Assembly (NCBI GenBank): GCA_944320855.1
Contig: CALUJF010000007.1
Coordinates: 19,530-83,529 of the forward strand
DNA length: 64,000 bases
Direction: 5' to 3'
Origin: an uncultured Phocaeicola sp.
GTDB taxonomy: Bacteria > Bacteroidota > Bacteroidia > Bacteroidales > Bacteroidaceae
Shown here one piece after another: positions 45,868 through 55,850 of this stretch; position 1 is the first letter of the stretch; each line of letters starts with the position of its first letter. A model generated the notes under the pieces. That model was not told the origin of the DNA. It ran no database searches and was given only the letters and a program-made list of their open reading frames with translations. The translations under genes were made by a program, and so were the position numbers.

Positions 45868-46995
45868 ATGGATTTAAAAAACATTTATTCGTTATTCCCT
45901 GTTATTATGTTTTCGTCCATTTTTATTATTGGATGTAATCAGGAAAAAATTGATACTGATGTTCCGGACGTATCTGATGTATCTGTAAATACTATTCGGA
46001 TGGATGGAGTGATTGGCGACATTACTTTATTGTCGAGGGTACACTGGTCACCTGATGATAATGGTAAATTGTTGTTTAATTGGGATAATACAAATGATGA
46101 GATGCAATCTATAGTTTATGGTACCGATGGTATTAAAAACTTTGAGGGTGGTGCTGCATTTTCTTATGTTACGGTAAATACAGTTGCGGACGAGAGATTA
46201 AAAGCAAATTTGTCTATACAAAAGAAACTTTCTGTTAGTTATGCTACCGGTGATAAAATATATGCTTTCTCGCCTGTAAAAGAAGGTGCGGCAACGGCAT
46301 CGGTAAATGAGCAAAAAGTAGTAGTTTCTATGACAATTCCTCTTGAACAGTCGCAAAATGGAGCAAGGAATACTGATTTTATTTCCCGGTATGCTCTTAT
46401 TGCTGGTGGAGGTGATGTAAATGTTGATGGGGAAACTGCTTCTACGAGTATTAATTTTAATGTTATTCCTACTCTTTTCTGTTTTAACATAACTAATAAT
46501 ACAGGAGAAGAGTTAGTGGTAAATGAAGTATCTATAAAAGGAACACTGAATAATGTTGCGGCATTGTCTATTGATGATTCAGGTGTGAACTCGCAGTATT
46601 CTGGAGGAACTGAAGATAATGAATTTAAAGTTTCTGTTTCTGGTATGGTTATAGAGAATGCAGGGAACGGAATTGTTTATGCAATAGCGTTTCCTTCAAC
46701 GATACAGCAGGATGATGTTTTGACATTTTCTTTTAAGGGAAATTATGGAAGCAATAATATTACTTTAAACAAGGATGTCACTATCGGCAGTGAAATGAGG
46801 TTTGACTCAAATAAATATCAGATTTTCAACATGCCTGTATCTCTTGACGAATTATCTGTAAATTGGAATGAGGCGAGCTGGGGCAATATAGTTGATACTT
46901 CTGTTACAGGTAGCAGCAGTTCTGTGGATGTTACAAATGGAGTAAATTCATGGGGAGATATGCAAGATAATAATATAACTGGAAATAAAAACTAA
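45868..46995 (+). CDS. Fimbrillin family lipoprotein
   Basis: Probable surface protein of 375 residues. The ATG at 45868 (MDLKNIYSLFPVIMFSS) is chosen over an earlier frame opening at 45769 because it is followed at once by the lipoprotein signal FIIGC. The body has the fimbrillin pattern: a variable N-terminal beta domain with SFSPVKEG-type strand (here YAFSPVKEGAATA) and a second beta domain with NITNNTGEELVVNEVSIKG. Ends in a Ser/Asn-rich tail. Confidence 0.75.
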   Translation: MDLKNIYSLFPVIMFSSIFIIGCNQEKIDTDVPDVSDVSVNTIRMDGVIGDITLLSRVHWSPDDNGKLLFNWDNTNDEMQSIVYGTDGIKNFEGGAAFSYVTVNTVADERLKANLSIQKKLSVSYATGDKIYAFSPVKEGAATASVNEQKVVVSMTIPLEQSQNGARNTDFISRYALIAGGGDVNVDGETASTSINFNVIPTLFCFNITNNTGEELVVNEVSIKGTLNNVAALSIDDSGVNSQYSGGTEDNEFKVSVSGMVIENAGNGIVYAIAFPSTIQQDDVLTFSFKGNYGSNNITLNKDVTIGSEMRFDSNKYQIFNMPVSLDELSVNWNEASWGNIVDTSVTGSSSSVDVTNGVNSWGDMQDNNITGNKN

Positions 46996-47010
46996 TTAAA
47001 AAATAATACG

Positions 47011-48363
47011 ATGAAAGCAATATCATTAAAAAAGACGGCATTATTTTTTATGTCTGTAGCGTTGTTAGTATCATGTAGCAAAGAGATTGCAGATGATAAT
47101 AATTTGGAAAATAGCGGATTGAAATTACTGAAAGTAAATGTGTCCGAGGCCTCTTATACCGGAATGTCAAGGGCTGTTGATAATGGTGTGAATACTTCTT
47201 TTGAGGCTGGGGATAAGATTGGTGTGTATGCTGTTAACAATGGTACAATCTTGCAAAAGAACGTTCCGATGACATACAATGGAAGTGTTTGGTCTGGTAA
47301 ACTTTTCTTGTATGAAGGTTGTGATTATTTGGCTTATTATCCATACGATGAGACATTGGGTGATTTAACAACACTTGATGCATTAAAGACTGCGTTGAAA
47401 GGTGCATATTCTACAGATCAGTCCACTGAAGATGCATACAGAAAAGCCGATTTCCTGACATCGCAGATTGAGGACATGACATCAGAAGGAACTGCTAATT
47501 TCACAATGTCGCATAATATGTCATTGATTGAGTTGAATCCTATATGTAACGAAGGTTCGGTTGAATCAGCTGTGTCAGAAGTGGAACTTACTATAGGAGA
47601 GAAAAATTATATCCCTTATTCAATAGGAGGAGGTTTATATAGATTGATTATAGAACCAGGCGAAACAATAACTGTTGGCGGCTCATTCTTGGAGTTGATA
47701 AATAACGCTCCTGTCAGCTTTAGTGCAGAGAATATTACTCCTTCATTAAATGCCTATAATAGATTAAGCGTAAGTTACACGTCAGAAATACCGAAAGCAA
47801 GTGATTTGAGTAAAATTACGTTGTTAGCTGGAATGCTGACTGCAAGCAGTACAGATGGTAGTAATAACATTGGAAAAGTAATTGATGACGTAGTTTCTGA
47901 TTACTCGTATTGGCAATCTATATGGGCACAAAATACAGACCCACACCACGACCCGGTTTATGGAGTATATATTGATGTGAATTTAGGAGAAAGTGCTCCA
48001 ACTAAATTCTTATCATTGAACTACGCAACGCGTGGATATAATAATGCCGTACCAAATCACATTGCAGTATATGTCGGTGAAACTTCGGAAAGCTTGAAGA
48101 AAATCGGTGAATTACAAAGAGAAGCAGATAATCTGCCCACAGGTGGAGCTAAATGGATAGGTAATGGTGATGGAGAAGACTTAACTAAATTAAAAGTATT
48201 ACCTTTAATAGGTGAAAGTGCAAAATTAGTTAGAATTGCTTTCTTGTCAAGTTACAGTGCCAATTCAAGCACCCCTTCAGTTCGTGACCTTACAGATACG
48301 GCGATTTCTTCAGGAGATCAGGCTTGTGTGGCAATTTCAGAATTAAAACTATACGGTGAGTAA
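47011..48363 (+). CDS. Fimbrillin family lipoprotein with discoidin-like C-terminus
   Basis: 450 residues. Lipoprotein signal LLVSC, then the fimbrillin N-terminal pattern (FEAGDKIGVYAVNNG, YEGCDYLAYYPYDE). From about residue 285 a different domain begins (DYSYWQSIWAQN, VYGVYIDVNLGE, NHIAVYVGETSESLKKIGEL, RIAFLSS, CVAISELKLYGE), which reads as an F5/8 type C (discoidin, CBM32-like) fold. This suggests a surface or fimbrial-tip protein with a glycan-binding head. It ends 14 bp before a terminator-like hairpin. Confidence 0.75.
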   Translation: MKAISLKKTALFFMSVALLVSCSKEIADDNNLENSGLKLLKVNVSEASYTGMSRAVDNGVNTSFEAGDKIGVYAVNNGTILQKNVPMTYNGSVWSGKLFLYEGCDYLAYYPYDETLGDLTTLDALKTALKGAYSTDQSTEDAYRKADFLTSQIEDMTSEGTANFTMSHNMSLIELNPICNEGSVESAVSEVELTIGEKNYIPYSIGGGLYRLIIEPGETITVGGSFLELINNAPVSFSAENITPSLNAYNRLSVSYTSEIPKASDLSKITLLAGMLTASSTDGSNNIGKVIDDVVSDYSYWQSIWAQNTDPHHDPVYGVYIDVNLGESAPTKFLSLNYATRGYNNAVPNHIAVYVGETSESLKKIGELQREADNLPTGGAKWIGNGDGEDLTKLKVLPLIGESAKLVRIAFLSSYSANSSTPSVRDLTDTAISSGDQACVAISELKLYGE

Positions 48364-48376
48364 TCTTTACATATTA

Positions 48377-48415
48377 ATCTGCTTTCTTGTATCGCAAAGG
48401 TGTAAGAAAGCAGAT
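48377..48415 (+). terminator. Terminator-like hairpin after the fimbrillin genes
   Basis: Perfect 12-bp stem ATCTGCTTTCTT / AAGAAAGCAGAT with a 15-base loop, followed by TCTTGTTTAT. The U-tract is short, so termination strength is uncertain. Confidence 0.7.
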
Positions 48416-48952
48416 TCTTGTTTATAATAACATATATCGAAAAACAAGCTTTAACCTTAAAATGAAAAACATTTCTCTCTTAATATGAGAGGTGTATATA
48501 CCTTGATTGCACCAAACGAGGAGTGTATGATTTATGTTCATCTACACTGTTGCCAGAGTATGATTGTTGTAACTTGAAAGTTCTCAAGAAAGAAAGTATA
48601 ATACTGATGCGGCAAAAGAAATGGGCAAAATCTATTGTCTATTACAGATTATAATCCCAGATTCAAGAATAAACGGAGGCTCTTTAAGATTATTCTAACC
48701 ATGCAAAATATGATGAACTCACCTCACGGATGGTCGGCATAGAGGATATAAGACTTGCGCAATCTGTATCTGCTAACAGGTAAATATGATAATTTAGGGA
48801 ATCCAAATAAAAGATAAAACAATTGTCTCTCCTAATGAAGAATGTATATCTGAGGTACATTTTCAACTTTATGCTTATCAGCCTATTAAAGTGTTAAGAA
48901 TATATACAATAAAATATAATAAAAGGATTGATAAAATAGTTCAAAACGGCTT
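48416..48952. other. Gene-free stretch with frameshifted coding remnants
   Basis: About 540 bp with no intact gene. Pieces of protein-like sequence appear in changing frames on the plus strand: YTLIAPNEEC, DAAKEMGKIYCLLQIIIPDS, YDELTSRMVGIEDI, DLRNLYLLTGKYDNLGNP and SPNEECISEVHFQLYAYQ. The PNEEC motif occurs twice. I do not recognise the family; a decayed exported enzyme of the PUL is possible. Confidence 0.5.
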
Positions 48953-49019
48953 CATGTATTATATTATTGTTGATTTGTATTATATTGTCCTGACATAAAA
49001 CGCAAATTGAATACATTTG
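48953..49019 (+). promoter_or_regulatory. Operator pair and promoter of susC
   Basis: CATGTATTATATTA (48953) and TTTGTATTATATTG (48974) are 21 bp apart, and the -7 box TACATTTG (49012-49019) lies 38 bp after the proximal repeat start. The leader to the susC ATG is about 45 nt. Confidence 0.8.
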
Positions 49020-49069
49020 CGATGTTGGAATTTAAAATAACTTTTGTAAAACACCATTAAAATAGTATT

Positions 49070-52000
49070 ATGAATGGGATATTAAAAGATTGGTTTAAAT
49101 CCATCGGTTTATCTAAATTGGGCTATTCTTTAGCGTTGACAATTCCGGTGGTGGTGTCATGCCCGGCATATGCGGCAGACATTGATGAGTCTGATTCTGT
49201 TTCGGAAATCATGCAGGCAGCTACAAGAAAATTAACAGGTAAAATTTTGGAGAAGAGCACTAAAGAACCTTTGATAGGTGCCAGCGTGTGGTTGAAAGAT
49301 ACCAGTGTTGGTAGTGTTACTGATATGGATGGTAACTTTACGATTAATATCCCATCAGGAAAGACTGCCACTTTGGTAATCAGTTATTTGGGATTTGCCG
49401 ATATAGAAATGGAAGTCTCAAAATCTGACAATAATATTGTTGTGCAGATGGAACCTGACAATAATGTATTGGAAGAAGTACAGATTGTGGGATATGGTAC
49501 ACAGCGCAAGGAAAGTGTAATAGGTTCTATCAGTACAGTAAGTGTTAATAATCTGAAGGTTCCAAGTGCTTCTATTTCTACAAACCTTGCCGGTCAGCTT
49601 GGGGGTATAGTTTCCATACAGCGAGACGGTACTCCTGGTAGTTCTGCAGAGTTCTGGATTCGTGGTATTTCTACATTCGGTGCTAATAAAACCCCTTTGA
49701 TATTGGTCGATGGTGTAGAACGTTCACTCGATTTGCTTGATCCGGAAGAAATAGAAAGTTTCTCTTTGTTGAAAGATGCTACGGCTACTGCGCTTTATGG
49801 TGTACGTGGTGCGAATGGTGTAGTATTGATTAAGACTAAACGTGGTACTGAAGGTAAACCTAAGGTTTCCATAAAAATGGAAGCCGGAATGGTTTCACCT
49901 ACAAAAGTGCCTGATATGGCAGATGCAGTAGATTATGCAACACTATATAATGAAGTAAAGCCTGGAACATATTCTGATGAGGAAATAGAAAAATACCGTA
50001 CAGGCTCCGATCCGGATTTATATCCTAATGTTAATTGGTTAAAAAGCGTATTTAAAGATCATACCTATAATCAGAGAATTACTGCTAATGTGACTGGTGG
50101 TGGTGAGATTGCACGTTATTTTATATCTGCAGGTTACTACCATGAAGATGGTTTGTTTATAGACGGTGGTGGAGATTCATATAATGGTAATCCTAATTAT
50201 CAGAGATATAATTTTCGTTCAAATCTTGATATAAATCTTCATCCTACTACAGTATTGAGTTTGACTTTGGGAGGATTTCTTACCCAGAAACGAAAAGCGG
50301 CAGACACTGGTGGTATTTGGGATAACTGCTTTAAGTTACCGCCTAATGCATTTCCTATAAAGTATTCTAATGGATATTGGGCAGGAGAAAAAGGTGTGAC
50401 TAATCCTTATTGGATGGTGACTCGTGCCGGATATTATCAGGAATGGCAAAGCACATTGAATTCTATGATAAGCCTTGATCAAGATTTGTCTTTTGTTACA
50501 AAAGGTTTAAAAGCTAATATAAAGTTTGCTTTTGATACACAGGCATGGCATCAGAATAAATATACCCAGCAGGATGATATATGGCATGCAACAGGTAGAG
50601 ATAGTCAAGGTAATCTAATTTTTAATAGTGTACCTGAAACAAGTGCAGGAGGTCCTTGGTTCTCAAACAGTAACAGTGGAAATAATTCTACTTACCTTGA
50701 GGCTTCCGTTACATATAATCGTCGTTTTGGAAAACATAGCGTAGGTGGACTGTTATTATATAATCATAGCATAAAGAGTTATACAGCAAGTACCTCTATT
50801 GCATCATTGCCGTATAAAAATCAGGGACTTGCAGGACGATTGACATATGATTATGATAGTCGTTATTTTATAGAAGGAAACTTTGGATATAATGGCTCTG
50901 AGAACTTTGCTCCTGGACATAGAGTAGGTTTCTTCCCAGCTGTTGCTGTGGGTTGGTATATATCTAATGAAAAGTTCTTCCAGCCAGTAACGGATTATAT
51001 TTCAAAGTTAAAACTTAAAGCATCTATAGGTCAGGTAGGTAATGACCAGATAGGTGGAGGGGTACGTTTTATATATTTGGGAACTGTTGCTAATACAGGA
51101 AGTTACGTTTATGGTAATTATATATATAAAAAAGGAGAACGTGTAGATGAGATTCCTAATGTGAATGTAGGTTGGGAGGTTTCAACTAAACAGAATTATG
51201 GATTTGAGATAGGTCTTTTCAATAAATTAGAAATACAGGGTGATTGGTATCATGATGTACGCGACCATATTTTCGTGAGAAATAATAATATACCGGCATA
51301 TGTTGGTGTAACTACTACGCCTATGGTTAATATCGGTAAGATGAAAAGCTGGGGATTCGACGGTTCTCTTGAATATCATGACAAGATTGGTCAGGTAAAT
51401 GTTACAGGACGCGGTACATTTACATATGCTAACAATGAAATATTGAGAAATGGAGATCCTACATATATATATGCTTATCGTAATACTGTAGGCCAGAAAA
51501 TATATCAGAAGTATGCTTATAAGGCAATAGGTCTGTTTGAATCATATGAAGAGATAGAACGCAGTCCTATACAGTTCAGTGAGGGTGCACACAGTAAATT
51601 ACGTCCGGGTGATATTAAATATGAAGACTTGAATGGAGATGGAATTATAGATGCAAATGACCAGATGCCTGTTGGTTTTTGTGATATTCCTGAAATAACA
51701 TATGGATTCGGAGGTGCTTTGGAATGGAAGGGTTTCGATTTGTCAGTGTTCTTCCAGGGAACAGCCAGAGTGTCAATATTTGAAGAAGGTAATGCCTTAA
51801 GACCTTTCTCTTCAGGATATGCAAATAACGACGGTTTCTATAAAGACGTAGTAGATAATCATTGGTCGGAAGCTAATCCTGACCCTAATGCCCGTTATCC
51901 AAGGTTGATAAATCCTGATGATGCTATAGATCATAATAATGCAAAAAAATCATCTTTCTGGGTAAGAAATGGAGCATATTTACGTTTGAAGAATGTTGAA

Positions 52001-52192
52001 CTTGGTTATACATTCCCGAAAAAATGGATGGACAAGGTACATATACAAAATCTTAGATTGTATTTGTCTGGAGTTAATCTGATAACATGGGCTCCTGATG
52101 TACATTTGTTCGATCCTGATTTGGGTTCAGGTGATGGAAGTACGTATCCTCCAACACGTGTAATTAACTTAGGTTTGAATATTAGTTTTTAA
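49070..52192 (+). CDS. SusC/RagA family TonB-linked outer membrane transporter
   Basis: Outer-membrane TonB-dependent importer, 1040 residues. N-terminal signal, then a carboxypeptidase-regulatory-like domain (LTGKILEKSTKEPLIGASVW), a TonB-box/plug segment (VQIVGYGTQRKESVIGSIS), the plug motif LLKDATATALYGVRGANGVVLIKTKRG, and a 22-strand-type barrel ending in VINLGLNISF. It pairs with the following susD gene to import oligomers into the periplasm; the imported ligand could be a glycan or a glycopeptide. Confidence 0.95.
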   Translation: MNGILKDWFKSIGLSKLGYSLALTIPVVVSCPAYAADIDESDSVSEIMQAATRKLTGKILEKSTKEPLIGASVWLKDTSVGSVTDMDGNFTINIPSGKTATLVISYLGFADIEMEVSKSDNNIVVQMEPDNNVLEEVQIVGYGTQRKESVIGSISTVSVNNLKVPSASISTNLAGQLGGIVSIQRDGTPGSSAEFWIRGISTFGANKTPLILVDGVERSLDLLDPEEIESFSLLKDATATALYGVRGANGVVLIKTKRGTEGKPKVSIKMEAGMVSPTKVPDMADAVDYATLYNEVKPGTYSDEEIEKYRTGSDPDLYPNVNWLKSVFKDHTYNQRITANVTGGGEIARYFISAGYYHEDGLFIDGGGDSYNGNPNYQRYNFRSNLDINLHPTTVLSLTLGGFLTQKRKAADTGGIWDNCFKLPPNAFPIKYSNGYWAGEKGVTNPYWMVTRAGYYQEWQSTLNSMISLDQDLSFVTKGLKANIKFAFDTQAWHQNKYTQQDDIWHATGRDSQGNLIFNSVPETSAGGPWFSNSNSGNNSTYLEASVTYNRRFGKHSVGGLLLYNHSIKSYTASTSIASLPYKNQGLAGRLTYDYDSRYFIEGNFGYNGSENFAPGHRVGFFPAVAVGWYISNEKFFQPVTDYISKLKLKASIGQVGNDQIGGGVRFIYLGTVANTGSYVYGNYIYKKGERVDEIPNVNVGWEVSTKQNYGFEIGLFNKLEIQGDWYHDVRDHIFVRNNNIPAYVGVTTTPMVNIGKMKSWGFDGSLEYHDKIGQVNVTGRGTFTYANNEILRNGDPTYIYAYRNTVGQKIYQKYAYKAIGLFESYEEIERSPIQFSEGAHSKLRPGDIKYEDLNGDGIIDANDQMPVGFCDIPEITYGFGGALEWKGFDLSVFFQGTARVSIFEEGNALRPFSSGYANNDGFYKDVVDNHWSEANPDPNARYPRLINPDDAIDHNNAKKSSFWVRNGAYLRLKNVELGYTFPKKWMDKVHIQNLRLYLSGVNLITWAPDVHLFDPDLGSGDGSTYPPTRVINLGLNISF

Positions 52193-52203
52193 TCTCTAAA
52201 GAA

Positions 52204-54081
52204 ATGGTTATTATGAAATTAAAATATATAAAAGATGTGACACTGGCTACTGCAATATTATTTGCAATGCCTTCATGTGATTCTTTCCTGGATACCACTC
52301 CAGAGGATTTGCGCTCACCTGAACAGATATTTTCAACATACAGTTCGACTGAAAATGCTATGTTTGGTGTATATAATTATCTTCGTAATGTATATCCATG
52401 GAATATGCCTGATACGTATTCAACAAGTGATAATGATGTTGTATATACAAACGTACAGACATTCGATCTTGGACAATGGGATCCGACCGGTTCGTATTAT
52501 GAAAAGTGGACAAGTTTTTATAAATATATTCGCGAAGCAACATATTTTCTTCAGAATCTTGATAAATGTCAGGATACACAGTTGGATCAGGCCACTCGTG
52601 AACAATGGAGAGCCGAAGTTCGTTGCTTGCGTGCATACTATTATGCGCAGCTTATGAGAATGTATGGTCCGGTGATTTTGCTGAAAGATGAGCAACCGGA
52701 TTTTACAGGAACTGATATGCAGCGTGAACGCGATACATGGGATGAATGTGTAGAATGGATTTCTAATGAATTTTGGGAATTGGCAAACAATTCTTATTTG
52801 CCAACGGTGCAAGAGGGTAATAATTATGGCCGTATGAGTCAGGCTATAGCTTTGGCTTATCGTGCGAGAATATTATTGCAATCAGCAAGTCCACAGTTTA
52901 ATGGTAATCCTCAGTATGCCAATATCCGTAAAAAAGATGGTACTCCATTATTCCCGACTTCATATGATGCTAATAAATGGGAACTTGCACGTCAGGCTGC
53001 ACAGGATGTGATAGATTTGGGATATTATGAACTTGTGAAAAAATATTATGAGGATGGAGAAGATGAAGGAGTGATTGATCCATATTCGTCATATAAATCA
53101 GTTTTCACAGAATCGCAAAATAAAGAAATGATTTTTTCTTATCTTGAAGATAACGGAACTGTTGATAATCGTTTGACACCTAACAGTCTGAGTTGTTGGG
53201 GAGGAGGACATAATCCTACTCAGGAGATTGTGGATGCATATGCAATGGATAATGGTAGGTATCCTATAATCGGATATACAACAGCCGATAGGGATGTTCC
53301 TATTATTGATGAAGAATCTGGGTATTCAGAAGAAGGTTTTTCTACATTCTCTAACCCTATGTCGGCAACTATTACAACAAAAAATGATAATGCTAAGACA
53401 TTCAATATGTATGTAAACCGTGAACCACGTTTCTATGTCTCAGTATTTTATGGAGGAATGTATTGGTTTCCTAAGAAAACATCGGAACAGATATATCTTG
53501 AGATGTTCAAGAACGGAAATAATGGCCCTGATGCATCCCACAACCACTATTCTACCGGATATAACATGATTAAGTTGGCATCTCCAGAATATGAAGCAAA
53601 TCCAAGGAAGAATGTTAAACGAGAATTGCCTTATATGCGTTATGCTGAAATCCTTTTGAATTACGTTGAGGCTGCAATAGAACTTAACCAATTGGATGAT
53701 CCTAATTTGTTTACTTATTGGAATGAGGTTCGTGAACGTGCGGGATTACCTGATATTCAGACTGTTTATCCAGAGGCCGTTGGTGACCAAACACAATTGC
53801 GCGATTTGATACATCGTGAAAGACGTGTAGAATTTGCTTTTGAGGGACTTCATTTCTATGATACCCGCCGTTGGCTAACAGCTGAGGAAACAGAAAAAGG
53901 TAATATGCATGGAATGAATATTCAGGCTTCAGGAAAAAGTGGGTCAAATGAATATCCGGAGGAGTTCTTTCAACGTACAGTGTTTGAGAAACGTGTATAT
54001 AATGCAAGTTATAATCTGTTCCCGATACCTCAAAGCGTGATGGAGAAGAATCCTGCATTGGTACAAAATTATAAATGGTAA
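52204..54081 (+). CDS. SusD/RagB family nutrient-binding outer membrane lipoprotein
   Basis: Surface lipoprotein that forms the lid of the SusC transporter. 625 residues (622 from the alternative ATG at 52213). Lipoprotein signal with FAMPSC, then the SusD start DSFLDTTPEDLRSPEQIF, TPR-like helices (RAYYYAQLMRMYGPVILL) and the C-terminal block VRERAGLPDIQTVYPEA with HRERRVEFAFEGLHFYDTRRW. It ends 3 bp before the most likely start of the next lipoprotein gene. Confidence 0.95.
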   Translation: MVIMKLKYIKDVTLATAILFAMPSCDSFLDTTPEDLRSPEQIFSTYSSTENAMFGVYNYLRNVYPWNMPDTYSTSDNDVVYTNVQTFDLGQWDPTGSYYEKWTSFYKYIREATYFLQNLDKCQDTQLDQATREQWRAEVRCLRAYYYAQLMRMYGPVILLKDEQPDFTGTDMQRERDTWDECVEWISNEFWELANNSYLPTVQEGNNYGRMSQAIALAYRARILLQSASPQFNGNPQYANIRKKDGTPLFPTSYDANKWELARQAAQDVIDLGYYELVKKYYEDGEDEGVIDPYSSYKSVFTESQNKEMIFSYLEDNGTVDNRLTPNSLSCWGGGHNPTQEIVDAYAMDNGRYPIIGYTTADRDVPIIDEESGYSEEGFSTFSNPMSATITTKNDNAKTFNMYVNREPRFYVSVFYGGMYWFPKKTSEQIYLEMFKNGNNGPDASHNHYSTGYNMIKLASPEYEANPRKNVKRELPYMRYAEILLNYVEAAIELNQLDDPNLFTYWNEVRERAGLPDIQTVYPEAVGDQTQLRDLIHRERRVEFAFEGLHFYDTRRWLTAEETEKGNMHGMNIQASGKSGSNEYPEEFFQRTVFEKRVYNASYNLFPIPQSVMEKNPALVQNYKW

Positions 54082-54083
54082 AA

Positions 54084-55796
54084 ATGAATTTAACAATGAA
54101 AAGATATAGTTGTTTTTGGATTGCCGCTTTATTATTGGCAACATCTTGTGTTGACCATAGATATGATTACATGGTTGACGATTCGGCTTACTTTGCAAAA
54201 AGTGATTTGCAGGAGGAAACTCTGTCTGTTATGAATGCTCAAGATTATGTATATGAAGTGTGGATTCATAAATCAGGATATTGGCAGGAAAAGTTTGCCG
54301 CAAGACTTGAATTGGATTATAATTATTTGATCCAGTATAACAGTACAAATGGTACTGACTTTGAAATGCTTGATGAGAAGTATTATATTTTTGAAAGGGA
54401 TTTTGTTATAGAAGAAGGCGAAAATGAGGCTTGTGTTCCTTTAACAATAAAGACAGAGCAGATTTTGACAGATATGGATTATGGAACATATTATATCCCT
54501 TTATCAGTAAACAGTCTTACTCCAGGAAAGGAAGTTTATTTAGAAAAGTCTCATTTTATATTGGCACTGACCCTTCAGCAGCCTGTATTGAAGATAGATG
54601 GAGCCGGATTTGAAGATTCTAATGGAGTATATAATGGTAATGTGTCTCTTGATGCCAATACTTATTCTGGCGATACTTACGAACTTGATATAACTGCCAT
54701 GCTTGATGTTCAGACAACGGAAGAGTTGGAAGTTATTTATCAGGATGGTGAAGTGACTGAAGATGAAAGGAAATTGGATTCTCAGTATTACACATACAAC
54801 CAAAGTGTTATAATGCCTGTTGATAAACAGTATGCCGAGAATTATCTGACAGTAAATATTAAAGATATGCCTGATGGTAAGTGGGTGATTCCTGTAGAAA
54901 TCGATACATCAAATGATAAGGTTCAGGTCAATCAGGAAAAATCATGGGTAAAGTTGACTGTTATCAAAGGATCTTTGGATGAGGCTATACCTTGTATAGG
55001 AGATTATGCACAGGGTAATGAAATTATTATGAGTGCGGATGAAAATTTAGCTGATGCAGTGATTGCTAATATTGGAGAACGCAATATGACAGTTTCTTGT
55101 ATTGATAATTCTTCATCGGAGGAGCCTGACTGGATGTCTGTTTCTATTGTAGGAAGTGATGTAAAACTTAATGTAACTAATAGTAATGATACTAAGAGAG
55201 AACGTGTTGCTACTATTACTTTAACTGATAATTCTAACTTATTGGAAAAAGTTATAACCGTTCGTCAATGTGTTAAAGGTTACGGAACTATATTGAATAA
55301 GAGTCTTTGGGGTGGTATAACAATTGAGGGTTGTACAGTTTATAATGAAGGTGCTGCTAAATTGGAAGCTCTTTATGACAATATATGGTCTGATGTAGTT
55401 AATACAAAATTGTTTGTGCAGTTAAAACAATCAGGTTCGAGTGAAAATTGTGTAATAATTATTGATTTGGGAGAAAATCATAAGGATTATAATGCTGTAG
55501 GCTTAATGCCAAGACTTCAATGGACACGGCCTTCACCTGGTAAAATAACTGTAGAAGTTAGTGATGATAATTTAGTATGGAATAAGTTGATTGACAATAT
55601 TGATTATTATGAAGATTCAGATTTGAAGCCTAACGGTAGTTATGAATGTTATGATGGTATTATAAAGTGGGTTGATTTAGATACACAAAACAGCAGGTAT
55701 ATAAAGATTTCTATGCCGTATAGCTCAAGCTTCTGGAGTGATAAAACATTCTTGAGTTTTGATGAGATATTTGTGTCAAATATTGATTTTGATTGA
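54084..55796 (+). CDS. DUF1735/discoidin-like surface glycan-binding lipoprotein
   Basis: SusE-like position directly after susD. Start could be 54084 or 54096; an ATG at 54075 inside susD is less likely. Lipoprotein signal LLATSC, then a DUF1735-type domain (ARLELDYNYLIQYNS, FVIEEGENEACVPLTI), a second beta domain, a BACON-like segment (DWMSVSIVGSDVKLNV), and a C-terminal F5/8 type C-like domain (about 395-570) beginning KGYGTILNKSLW with VIIIDLGENHKDYNAVGLMP. Predicted to capture the substrate at the cell surface. Confidence 0.82.
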   Translation: MNLTMKRYSCFWIAALLLATSCVDHRYDYMVDDSAYFAKSDLQEETLSVMNAQDYVYEVWIHKSGYWQEKFAARLELDYNYLIQYNSTNGTDFEMLDEKYYIFERDFVIEEGENEACVPLTIKTEQILTDMDYGTYYIPLSVNSLTPGKEVYLEKSHFILALTLQQPVLKIDGAGFEDSNGVYNGNVSLDANTYSGDTYELDITAMLDVQTTEELEVIYQDGEVTEDERKLDSQYYTYNQSVIMPVDKQYAENYLTVNIKDMPDGKWVIPVEIDTSNDKVQVNQEKSWVKLTVIKGSLDEAIPCIGDYAQGNEIIMSADENLADAVIANIGERNMTVSCIDNSSSEEPDWMSVSIVGSDVKLNVTNSNDTKRERVATITLTDNSNLLEKVITVRQCVKGYGTILNKSLWGGITIEGCTVYNEGAAKLEALYDNIWSDVVNTKLFVQLKQSGSSENCVIIIDLGENHKDYNAVGLMPRLQWTRPSPGKITVEVSDDNLVWNKLIDNIDYYEDSDLKPNGSYECYDGIIKWVDLDTQNSRYIKISMPYSSSFWSDKTFLSFDEIFVSNIDFD

Positions 55797-55850
55797 ACCT
55801 ATGTAGAAAGATTGTTTCAGGTTTCAGTTAATAATAACTATTAATAAATT

